From Coriobacteriia bacterium (lineage in GTDB: Bacteria; Actinomycetota; Coriobacteriia; Anaerosomatales; JAUVQN01), in assembly GCA_030598125.1 (NCBI GenBank), contig JAUVQN010000061.1, positions 1 through 8,258 of the forward strand: a stretch of 8,258 bases of DNA, written 5' to 3'. This document shows, one piece after another, positions 1 through 5,860 of this stretch. The notes under the pieces were generated by a model. That model had not been told where the DNA came from and made no database searches. It saw only the letters and a program-made list of their open reading frames with translations. A program made the translations under genes and the position numbers. The stretch's first letter is position 1. Each line of letters opens with the position of its first letter.

Positions 1-272
1 ATCTTCACCGGGTAGAGAGCGTCGCCGGGGAGCGCCGCCTCCGACGCGACGGCGACGCCGCCCATCATCGCGACCGCGAGCGCCGTCGCAAGGGCGAACG
101 TGCTGACCCTGCGGGCGGGGCGGTGGGACGGATCCTGGCGGACCGCCCCCGTCACGTGACGGCGCACGTCCTTTCGCGAGCCACGAGGCATCGCTTCAGC
201 AGCGCCCTCCAGTGCGGACTCAAGGCCCACCGGGATGGTGTCGTCGGTATGTGTCATGTCCGCTTCACTCAT
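1..272 (-). CDS. Membrane-anchored DUF5667-type partner of ECF sigma factor (partial)
   Basis: Ninety complete codons are visible, and the C-terminal part lies beyond the left window edge. A cytoplasmic, charged N-terminal segment (about residues 1-55) is followed by a basic patch (RPARR, residues 51-55) and one hydrophobic segment (about residues 58-76), then the motif ALPGDALYPVK (80-90), which I recognise as the start of a DUF5667 domain. This predicts a single-pass membrane protein with the DUF5667 part outside. Such proteins commonly sit directly behind ECF sigma genes in Actinomycetota, so an anti-sigma or signal-sensing role is plausible but inferred; no zinc-binding anti-sigma HxxxCxxC motif is seen. 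I chose the ATG at 272 because a GAGGAG ribosome-binding site lies 7 bases upstream, inside the sigma gene, and because the start interlocks with the sigma stop in an 8-base overlap. An internal Met at residue 6 is the alternative start. Confidence 0.75.
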   Translation of the reverse strand, partial: MSEADMTHTDDTIPVGLESALEGAAEAMPRGSRKDVRRHVTGAVRQDPSHRPARRVSTFALATALAVAMMGGVAVASEAALPGDALYPVK

Positions 273-831
273 CGGACGTCTCCTCGGTCAGGATCCGCTC
301 CAGGCTGCGCACGGCTCTGTGCTGCAGCGCCTTCACCGATCCTTCCGTCTTGCCGAGCGTCTCGCCGATCTCACGCTGGCTCATGCCCCAGAAGAACCTG
401 AGCACGATCACGTCGGCCTGTTCCTCGGTCAGGCGGCGTATCGCCGCCCTGACCCGCTCGGCGTCGAGATTGCTCAGCACGATCTCGTCCGGGCGGTCGC
501 GAGCCGGCAGGCGTTCCGCGGCGTCCTCCCCCACGAACGTGGGAGCCCTTCCGCTCCTGCGGTGCCAGTCGATCGTGACGTTCCGCGCGATGCGGAAGAG
601 CCACGCCGAGAACGGCAATCCCCGATCGTCGTAGCGACCGATCGCCTCGTAGGCCTTGAGGAACGCCGTCTCGGTCAGGTCCTCGGCGTCATGCGAGCTC
701 GATACACGTGCGCGCACGAACGCATAGACCCTGTCGACGTACTCGTCGTAGAGCTTCCCAAAGGCTCTGGCGTCACCCTGGGCCGCCTTGCCGACGAGCC
801 GCTCGAGACGCTTCTCGCGTCTATCCGTCAT
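265..831 (-). CDS. ECF-family RNA polymerase sigma factor
   Basis: This 188-residue protein has the two-domain layout and length of an extracytoplasmic-function sigma-70 factor, which directs RNA polymerase to a dedicated promoter set. Region 2 spans about residues 22-92: DAEDLTETAFLKAYEAI (48-64) is the region 2.2 helix, and PFSAWLFRIARNVTIDWHRR (73-92) covers the -10 melting and recognition segments. After a short linker, region 4 spans about 127-183, with its helix-turn-helix around MSQREIGETLGKTEGSVKAL (150-169) for -35 recognition. The ATG at 831 has only a weak upstream purine stretch (GAAGGG about 10 bases away). The stop overlaps the start of the DUF5667-type membrane protein, so the two are almost certainly cotranslated. 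No C-terminal sensory extension is present. The regulon and exact ECF group cannot be read from this window. Confidence 0.93.
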   Translation of the reverse strand: MTDRREKRLERLVGKAAQGDARAFGKLYDEYVDRVYAFVRARVSSSHDAEDLTETAFLKAYEAIGRYDDRGLPFSAWLFRIARNVTIDWHRRSGRAPTFVGEDAAERLPARDRPDEIVLSNLDAERVRAAIRRLTEEQADVIVLRFFWGMSQREIGETLGKTEGSVKALQHRAVRSLERILTEETSDE

Positions 832-880
832 CTATGAAAGGCCCTTCGCCTTCACTAACGCTCGACACTCCGTTCGGTTA

Positions 881-910
881 CGGTCGAACTGGCGGTCGAC
901 GATTCGACCG
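881..910. repeat. Operator-like dyad plus repeated half-site
   Basis: The heptamer CGGTCGA occurs at 881-887 and again at 893-899 (12-base period), and its inverse TCGACCG occurs at 904-910. The last two form a perfect 7-bp dyad with a 4-base spacer (893-910). A second small dyad, GTTCG (872-876) with CGAAC (885-889), overlaps the first half-site. The cluster lies about 50-80 bases upstream of the sigma gene in the divergent intergenic region, a natural place for a regulator to act on the sigma gene, the radical SAM gene or both. The binding protein is unknown and chance cannot be excluded in GC-rich DNA. Confidence 0.4.
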
Positions 911-986
911 GGACTCGGCACCTGTGTCGCCGCACCCGCGCGACGGCGGTACGGGACATGCTAGGGCCTCTGGGTACACGACGTAT

Positions 987-1044
987 ACTGCCTGCACCCG
1001 AGAGCTGCGTGGCACACCTTCCGAAGCCGCCCTGAGCAGGCAGT
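987..1044. repeat. 9-bp perfect inverted repeat, 40-base spacer
   Basis: ACTGCCTGC (987-995) is exactly complementary to GCAGGCAGT (1036-1044), and the spacer contains the short hairpin CTTCCGAAG (1018-1026). It lies upstream of the radical SAM gene. It could be a DNA-level operator pair or the closing stem of a structured RNA if transcription starts upstream of it. No T-tract follows, so it does not look like a terminator. The left arm overlaps a TATACT hexamer (984-989) that has no recognisable -35 partner. Confidence 0.4.
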
Positions 1045-1049
1045 CTGCG

Positions 1050-1058
1050 TGCTAGAGT
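1050..1058 (+). promoter_or_regulatory. Possible extended -10 promoter of the radical SAM gene
   Basis: TGCTAGAGT fits an extended -10 element (TGn followed by TAGAGT, four of six matches to TATAAT). It lies about 45-50 bases upstream of the ATG at 1104, which would leave a leader of roughly 40 bases carrying the ribosome-binding site. No convincing -35 hexamer is visible at the usual distance, so this is only a candidate. Confidence 0.3.
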
Positions 1059-1103
1059 TACCTCTTGGGCCGACTCCGTACCCGCCGACCAGGATGGACA
1101 GGC

Positions 1104-2558
1104 ATGACCATACGCACGGTCGCCCTCGTCACACCGCCCTACCACTCCGGCGTCGTCGAGACGGCCGGCACGTGGCCGAACGCCGCGTTCGTCTACCTCG
1201 CGGGCGCGCTCCGCGAGGCGGGCGTCGAACCCGTCATCTACGACGCGATGACGATGAACCACGACCTCGAGCAGATCGCCAGCGAACTCGAACGCATCGC
1301 CCCGGACATGGTCCTCACGACCGCGTACACGTCCTCGTACCCCAAGGCGGCGACCATGCTCCGGATGGCGAAAGAGACGCTTCCCGGAGTCATCACCGGG
1401 ATCGGAGGCGTGCACGCCCACTTCATGTACGAAGAGGTCCTCGGCCGGGACGGCGACGCCGTCGACTACGTGTTCCGCGGCGAAGGCGAGGCGAGCCTTC
1501 CCGAACTCGTCGCCTGCCTCAACGCCGACGACGACCCAGCCGAGGTCGCTGGGATCGCGTTCGTGCGCGACGGCCACGTCGTAGCGACGCCCGTAAGACC
1601 GTGGCACGAGTCGCTCGACGCGCTCCCGACGGCCTGGGACACCGTCGACTGGGACCTCTACCGCTTCTATCCGCTGCCTGACCGGCACCTCGCGGTGGTA
1701 TCCACGTCGCGCGGCTGCGACCAGGAGTGCACGTTCTGCAGTCAGCAGGCCTTCTGGAGGCAGACGTGGAGAGCGCGCTCGGCCGAGTCGGTCGTCGATG
1801 AGCTCGAGATGCTGAGGGACCGCTTCGGCGTGGGCGTCATGATGTTCTCGGACGAGACACCCACGCTCGATCGCGAGCGGTGGGAGAGGATGCTCGACCT
1901 TCTCATCGAGCGCGACCTCGGACTGCATCTGCTCATGGAGACGCGCGTGGACGACATCCTGCGCGACGAGGACATCCTCGAGAAGTACCGCGAAGCCGGC
2001 GTCAGGCACGTCTACGTCGGCGTGGAGCGCACCGACCAGGCCTCGCTCGACATGTTCAAGAAGAACACCAAGGTGGAGATGGGCAAGCGCGCGATCGAGC
2101 TCATCAACTCGCTCGACATGATCTCGGAGACGAGCCTGGTGCTCGGACTCCCCGACGACACACCCGAGACCATCCAGACCACGTTCGACCTCGCCGTGCA
2201 CTACGACCCGGACCTCGCGTTCTTCCTGACGATCGCCCCATGGCCCTACAGCGACATCTACGCCGAGCTCGAGCCCTACATCGAGTCATACGACTACGAG
2301 GACTACAACCTCGTCGCACCGGTCGTGAAGCCCAAGGCGATGACCCGGGACGAACTCATGGAGGAGATCATCGGCTGCTACCGGCGCTTCTACATGGGCA
2401 AGCTCAAGAAGGTGCCCTCGATGACGAAGACGAAGCGCGACTACTTCACTATCACGATGAAACTGCTGATGGAGAACTCGTACCTCAGACAGTTCATGGG
2501 CGGACTCGGCAAGATGCCAGCAGAGGTCAACGAGCTCGTCGCACGCTTCCGTCAGTAG
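1104..2558 (+). CDS. Cobalamin-dependent radical SAM protein, BchE-like
   Basis: The 484-residue protein has an N-terminal Rossmann-like B12-binding domain (about 1-140; it opens VALVTPPYHSG, with GIGGVHAHF at 99-107). It lacks the DxHxxG cobalamin signature, as in base-off members. A radical SAM domain follows (about 195-390) with the cluster motif Cys205-x3-Cys209-x2-Cys212 (TSRGCDQECTFC), which binds [4Fe-4S] and cleaves S-adenosylmethionine. CSQQAFWRQTWRARS, FSDETPTLDR, VYVGVERT, LVLGLPDDTPETI, APWPYSDIY and CYRRFYMGK resemble, from memory, the BchE family that makes the isocyclic ring of chlorophyll pigments. No pigment genes are nearby, so the substrate is unknown and the true role may differ. 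I chose ATG 1104, preceded by AGGATGGACAGGC; an upstream in-frame TTG at 1065 would add 13 arginine-rich residues unlike the family's start. The stop overlaps the convergent pilT-type gene. Confidence 0.88.
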   Translation: MTIRTVALVTPPYHSGVVETAGTWPNAAFVYLAGALREAGVEPVIYDAMTMNHDLEQIASELERIAPDMVLTTAYTSSYPKAATMLRMAKETLPGVITGIGGVHAHFMYEEVLGRDGDAVDYVFRGEGEASLPELVACLNADDDPAEVAGIAFVRDGHVVATPVRPWHESLDALPTAWDTVDWDLYRFYPLPDRHLAVVSTSRGCDQECTFCSQQAFWRQTWRARSAESVVDELEMLRDRFGVGVMMFSDETPTLDRERWERMLDLLIERDLGLHLLMETRVDDILRDEDILEKYREAGVRHVYVGVERTDQASLDMFKKNTKVEMGKRAIELINSLDMISETSLVLGLPDDTPETIQTTFDLAVHYDPDLAFFLTIAPWPYSDIYAELEPYIESYDYEDYNLVAPVVKPKAMTRDELMEEIIGCYRRFYMGKLKKVPSMTKTKRDYFTITMKLLMENSYLRQFMGGLGKMPAEVNELVARFRQ

Positions 2559-3655
2559 ATCCCGCTCTCGGCCGCGCGCTCCGCTTGGACTCCCAGCTGG
2601 CGGATCTTGATCTTGAAGTCGTGGGCGTTCGCCGCCATCGCCATCGCGTCGTCGATGGTGATCTTCCCGCCACGGTAGAGCTGGAGGAGCGACTGGTCGA
2701 ACGTCTGCATGCCGTAGTACTCCCCCTCCTCCATCGCGTCGCGGATCTTGTACGTCTGGTCCGAGTCGAGTACGTACTCCCGCACCGTGCCGGTCATCAC
2801 GAGCGCCTCGACCGCGGGAACGAGCCCGCCGTTGATCGAGGGCAGGAGCCGCATCGAGACGATGCCCTTGAGGGTCGCGGCCAGCATGATGCGCACCTGC
2901 TTCTGCTGGTACGGCGGGAAGAAGTCGATGATGCGGTTGATCGTCTCGGTGGCATCGATGGTGTGCAGCGTGGACAGCACGAGGTTACCGATCTCCGCGG
3001 CCGTGAGCGCGGCGGCGACCGTCTCATGGTCCCGCATCTCTCCGATGAGGATGATGTCGGGGTCCTGCCGCACGACGTGGCGGAGCGCGTCCGCGTAGCT
3101 GTCGGTGTCGATGCCGATCTCGCGCTGGTTCACGATGCAGCGATCGTCCCGGTGCAGCACCTCGATCGGATCCTCGATCGTGACGATGTGCGCCTCGCGC
3201 GAGTGGTTGATGTGATCGATCATCGCCGCGAGCGTCGTGGTCTTGCCCGAGCCGGCGGTTCCCGTCACGAGCACGAGGCCACGAGGCTCGTCCGCGAGCT
3301 GTCGGACGATCGAGGGGAGGCCGAGGTCCTCGATGCTCATCCGCTCGGTCGCCACACGGCGGCACGTGACGCCGACGCTGCCGCGCTGGCGGAAGACGTT
3401 CACCCTGAAACGGCCCACGCCCTTCAGCGAGTACGCGAAGTCGACCTCGAGGTGGTGTTCGAACGTCGCGCGCTGGTGCTCGTCCATCATCCCCAGCGCG
3501 AGCTTGACCGTCGCCTGGGGATCGAGCGCCGGCAGGTCGCGGAGCAGCTGGAGTCGCCCCTTCTGACGGATCGCAGGCGGACTGCCGGCCTTCAGGTGCA
3601 GGTCGGAGCTGCCTCGCTCCGCCATCAGTTTGAGTAGCGCATCGACCTCGGCCAC
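2552..3655 (-). CDS. pilT: PilT-family twitching motility (type IV pilus retraction) ATPase
   Basis: The 367 residues match the usual PilT length. Hexameric PilT ATPases sit at the cytoplasmic base of the type IV pilus and drive pilin disassembly. The N-terminal PAS-like domain holds the family signature SSDLHLKAGSPPAIRQKG (16-33). The ATPase core has Walker A GTAGSGKTT (132-140), the Asp box VTIEDPIEVLH (158-168), Walker B DPDIILIGEMRD (198-209) and the His box ending in STLHT (His231). Deviations from textbook PilT: Ala134 replaces the usual Pro in GPTGSGKT, Asn224 replaces the first His-box histidine, and AIRNLIRE is replaced by KIRDAMEE (303-310), followed by MQTFDQSLLQLY (316-327), which resembles PilU. 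A PilU-like accessory role is therefore possible. The start is GTG, with only a weak GGGTGG-type ribosome-binding site; the N-terminal alignment supports it. No other pilus gene is in the window. Confidence 0.92.
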   Translation of the reverse strand: MAEVDALLKLMAERGSSDLHLKAGSPPAIRQKGRLQLLRDLPALDPQATVKLALGMMDEHQRATFEHHLEVDFAYSLKGVGRFRVNVFRQRGSVGVTCRRVATERMSIEDLGLPSIVRQLADEPRGLVLVTGTAGSGKTTTLAAMIDHINHSREAHIVTIEDPIEVLHRDDRCIVNQREIGIDTDSYADALRHVVRQDPDIILIGEMRDHETVAAALTAAEIGNLVLSTLHTIDATETINRIIDFFPPYQQKQVRIMLAATLKGIVSMRLLPSINGGLVPAVEALVMTGTVREYVLDSDQTYKIRDAMEEGEYYGMQTFDQSLLQLYRGGKITIDDAMAMAANAHDFKIKIRQLGVQAERAAESGIY

Positions 3656-3675
3656 GGTTCACCACCCGGATACGG

Positions 3676-3701
3676 CGTAGGGACGTGTTCGAACCCCTAC
3701 G
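3676..3701. repeat. 7-bp hairpin upstream of the pilT-type gene
   Basis: CGTAGGG (3676-3682) pairs exactly with CCCTACG (3695-3701) around a 12-base loop that itself contains the palindrome GTTCGAAC (3687-3694). It lies about 20 bases upstream of the GTG start at 3655, so in the mRNA it would sit just before the ribosome-binding site, or in DNA it could be an operator. No T-tract follows. The GTTCGAAC core recalls a tRNA T-loop, but no tRNA can be folded here. Confidence 0.4.
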
Positions 3702-3720
3702 AGAGAGTATCGAGTCGTGT

Positions 3721-3739
3721 GGCGCTGAGGTTTAGCGCC
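3721..3739 (-). terminator. Weak hairpin after the NlpC/P60 gene
   Basis: GGCGCT (3721-3726) and AGCGCC (3734-3739) form a perfect 6-bp stem with a 7-base loop, 10 bases downstream of the NlpC/P60 stop codon at 3749-3751. The position fits a transcript end, but on the minus strand the stem is followed by ACACGACTCG without a run of T, so intrinsic termination would be inefficient. It could instead be a processing or stability element between two cotranscribed genes. Confidence 0.3.
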
Positions 3740-3748
3740 GATGAGACC

Positions 3749-4804
3749 CTACGGGCGGCAGGCTCCCGCGTAATCGCCGCGGCTGAGCGGGTCGATGCGC
3801 ACCACGGCACCGCTGTGCGGCGCGTGACTGTAGCTCCCGCCACCCACGTAGATACCGACGTGATGGATGGGAGACCCGAAGAAGACCAGATCGCCGGGCT
3901 GCAGGTTGGCGCGCGATACGCGCGCACCGCTGCCGTACTGGGCACGCGAGCTGTGCGGGAGCGAGACCCCCACCTGGCGGTACACGTACATCGTGAAGCC
4001 GCTGCAATCGAACGCGTTCGGTCCGGAGGCGCCCCAGCGATAGGGGGTGCCGAGATACTGCTTGGCGACACCGACGACCCCACTTGCTGGAGCACGCGAA
4101 GGATTGCCGCCGGAAGAGGAGCCGCTGGAAGAGGAGCCGCGCGACGAGGAGGACGAGCTGCCAGCGCGAGCCGCCGCCGACTGCGCCGCGGAAGCTGCCG
4201 CCGCACGCTCCTCGGCCTCCAACTGCGCGACCTCGGCCTCGATGCCGGCCAGCGCGGACTTGCGGTCGGAGAGGCGGCCCTCGATCTCGGCCTTCTTCTC
4301 GGCCATCACGTCGAGGTGGGCTTTGGCTTCACCCTGCTGCACCGCGAGCTGGGCCTCAGCGGCCTCAGCCTCCGCGCGGGCCGTCTTGAGCTCGACGACG
4401 TTGTCCGCATCGTCCTCGCTCATCGTGACCATGGTCTCCCACAGCGTGGTGAACTCCTGGAAGTCGGACGCTCCGAGGACGACCTCGAGGATGCCGAGCG
4501 GTCCCGTGCGGTACATGTGTTCCGCACTCGTGCCCAGCGCGGTCTCGCGCGTCCCGATCTCCGTACGCAGCTGGCCCAGGCGCGCCTCGGTCTCAGCGAC
4601 CTCGGCCGTCACCTCGTTGTATGCGGTGCTGGCCTCGTTGTAGTCCTCGGAGGCCATCTCCACCTGTGTGTCGAGCTCGGACACGCGTGCGCGCGCTGAC
4701 TCGGCCTCTGCTCGCTTCTGGGAGAGCGGGCTCGCCGCCGCCGGGGCGGCGAGCAAGGACACGAGCACAGCCGCGACGAGCGCGAGTGTGATCGAACGGC
4801 GCAT
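3749..4804 (-). CDS. Secreted coiled-coil NlpC/P60 peptidoglycan endopeptidase
   Basis: The 351-residue precursor begins with a clear signal peptide: MRR, a hydrophobic core (about 5-20), and a likely cut after PAAA near residue 24. Residues about 25-205 are an Ala/Glu-rich coiled coil. The stretch HMYRTGPLGILEVVLGASDF (96-115) matches the PcsB/CwlO/RipC-type coiled-coil domain that in other bacteria docks with the FtsEX membrane complex. A Ser/Gly linker (about 215-240) leads to a C-terminal NlpC/P60 domain (about 242-351). Its catalytic residues are visible: Cys267 in FDCSGF, His315 in HHVGIYVG and the third polar residue His327 in SHAPHSG. It should cut stem-peptide bonds (typically D-Glu to diamino acid) during growth or daughter-cell separation. 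An in-frame TAG two codons upstream fixes ATG 4804 as the first start. The nearest AAGGGG ribosome-binding-like sequence is unusually far away, about 15 bases. Confidence 0.93.
   Translation of the reverse strand: MRRSITLALVAAVLVSLLAAPAAASPLSQKRAEAESARARVSELDTQVEMASEDYNEASTAYNEVTAEVAETEARLGQLRTEIGTRETALGTSAEHMYRTGPLGILEVVLGASDFQEFTTLWETMVTMSEDDADNVVELKTARAEAEAAEAQLAVQQGEAKAHLDVMAEKKAEIEGRLSDRKSALAGIEAEVAQLEAEERAAAASAAQSAAARAGSSSSSSRGSSSSGSSSGGNPSRAPASGVVGVAKQYLGTPYRWGASGPNAFDCSGFTMYVYRQVGVSLPHSSRAQYGSGARVSRANLQPGDLVFFGSPIHHVGIYVGGGSYSHAPHSGAVVRIDPLSRGDYAGACRP
4112..4140. repeat. Tandem 15-base repeat in the serine-rich linker
   Basis: GGAAGAGGAGCCGC occurs twice (4112-4125 and 4127-4140) with one base between, a 15-base period. 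On the coding (minus) strand it encodes alternating Ser-rich pentapeptides in the NlpC/P60 linker. Low-complexity linkers of this kind can change length by slippage in steps of five residues without breaking the frame. Confidence 0.7.
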
Positions 4805-4888
4805 ATTGATCTAGGCGCACCCCTTAAGGTCGCGTAGGGTTCGTGAGCCCCTCGACAAACCGACTCAGACTACCACAGCATGCGATCT
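4805..4888 (-). other. 84-base gap before the NlpC/P60 gene
   Basis: This gap separates the CwlM-like gene stop from the NlpC/P60 start. It holds a possible but weak extended -10 (TGGTAGTCT on the minus strand, 4867-4875) with no -35, the palindrome CCTTAAGG (4822-4829), and a small stem GGGTT/AGCCC (4838-4851). Actinobacterial NlpC/P60 genes can carry a long c-di-AMP riboswitch, but this gap is too short and I do not see its conserved blocks. Confidence 0.25.
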
Positions 4889-5821
4889 TCATGCCAGGGC
4901 GGAGCAGACCCCGTCCATCACGGCGACGGCCACCCTCTGGAGCGCCTGTTCGTCGGTCCCGTCGAGACCCGAGACGTCGATCATGACGCGGTGGTCCGCA
5001 TCGTACGCGGCCCGCACGGCCGTGGCCACCCTGCCGGGAAGTGAGCCGCCGTGCTCGCTGTCGACCGTGACCGCCGGGTCACCTTCTTTTCGCAGCTCAC
5101 GACGGTCGAAGTCGCCGAACGCGACGAGCAGGTCGCGGCCTGAGCCGCCCTCCGCCCGCTCCTCGACCGAGGCTCCCGCGTCGCGGACCTCAAGCAGCGT
5201 CAACCTGGCGTCGGGCCGGGCGGCCGACGCCTGGTTGACGAAGCGCTCTGCGAGATCCCTCCCGACCGTGCCCGTGTGACCCACGCCGATGACGGAAGAC
5301 GCGAGGACGTCGGCTGCCCTCGCGGGACCCACCTTGCTGAAGTCGGGCGAGTCCGTGTCCTTGCCCTCCCACACGTGGCGGAGGTTCATGAGCGCCCGGA
5401 CGGTCTCGCTGCCGACGATCCCATCGACGGGATGGCCGGTACTCAGCTGGAACTCTCGAACCGCGCGCTCGGTGTACGTGCCGAAGATGCCGTCCACCCT
5501 GCCGCACGCGAAGCCCAACGCGTTGAGGGTCCCCTGCAACGAGCCGACGTCTCGCCCGTGCAGGTGGGGAAAGCGCAGGTAGAGGAGACGGTCGCCAAGC
5601 GAGAACGTCGCGTCCACGAGGGCCGCCCACGTCCGGTTGCCGACGACGCCGTCGGTCTCGAGCTCGAGCGAGCGCTGGAAGTCGACGACCGCGTCCTTCG
5701 TCGCGGCCAGGAAGACGCCGTCCACTCCTGTCGGACCGAGCCCGTGACCGAGCACGAGCAGTCGCCTCTGGACGTCTTCGACCGCAGGGCCGCGGTCACC
5801 GAGTCGGATCGGCTTCAACAC
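4889..5821 (-). CDS. CwlM-like protein: two PG-binding domains plus degenerate amidase domain
   Basis: The 310-residue protein has two PG_binding_1 domains: about 5-70 (IRLGDRGPAVEDVQRRL, VDGVFLAATKDAVVDFQ, DGVVGNRTWAAL) and about 85-147 (VDGIFGTYTERAVREFQ, DGIVGSETVRALM). Residues about 170-310 look like an Amidase_3 (N-acetylmuramoyl-L-alanine amidase) fold by hand alignment: VIGVGHTG (178-184) for DPGHGG, SVEERA (218-223) for the SLeeR segment, LLVAFGDFD (231-239) for LFVSIHAN, and VMIDVSG (279-285) for VLVElGF. Only His182 of the three zinc ligands survives, and the catalytic Glu position is Asp282, so amidase activity is unlikely. There is no signal peptide, so it is probably cytoplasmic. 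The architecture and location match mycobacterial CwlM, a regulator of MurA and precursor synthesis; a similar role is inferred. The start is GTG 5821 with GGAGGG directly adjacent; the next codon, TTG 5818, is better spaced from it. Confidence 0.82.
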   Translation of the reverse strand: MLKPIRLGDRGPAVEDVQRRLLVLGHGLGPTGVDGVFLAATKDAVVDFQRSLELETDGVVGNRTWAALVDATFSLGDRLLYLRFPHLHGRDVGSLQGTLNALGFACGRVDGIFGTYTERAVREFQLSTGHPVDGIVGSETVRALMNLRHVWEGKDTDSPDFSKVGPARAADVLASSVIGVGHTGTVGRDLAERFVNQASAARPDARLTLLEVRDAGASVEERAEGGSGRDLLVAFGDFDRRELRKEGDPAVTVDSEHGGSLPGRVATAVRAAYDADHRVMIDVSGLDGTDEQALQRVAVAVMDGVCSALA

Positions 5822-5860
5822 CCCTCCAGAACACCGTGGACGAGCGGACGTCCGAGGGGA

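Noticed and set aside
855..2201. Long minus-strand open frame (448 codons) opposite the radical SAM gene
   Set aside because: Arg/Val/His-rich low-information protein with no motifs. It is the antisense shadow of a clearly recognisable gene in GC-rich DNA.
1880..3637. 585-codon plus-strand open frame across the radical SAM end and the pilT-type gene
   Set aside because: It spans two real genes in a different frame and strand, has Arg/His-rich composition and no domain.
3683..3700. T-loop-like GTTCGAAC suggesting a tRNA
   Set aside because: No acceptor, D or anticodon arms can be built around it. It is the loop of a simple hairpin.
3719..4699. 326-codon plus-strand frame opposite the NlpC/P60 gene
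   Set aside because: Shadow of an obvious secreted hydrolase; no motif and no ribosome-binding site support.
4805..4888. c-di-AMP (ydaO-type) riboswitch before the NlpC/P60 gene
   Set aside because: The gap is only 84 bases and the conserved blocks are not visible.
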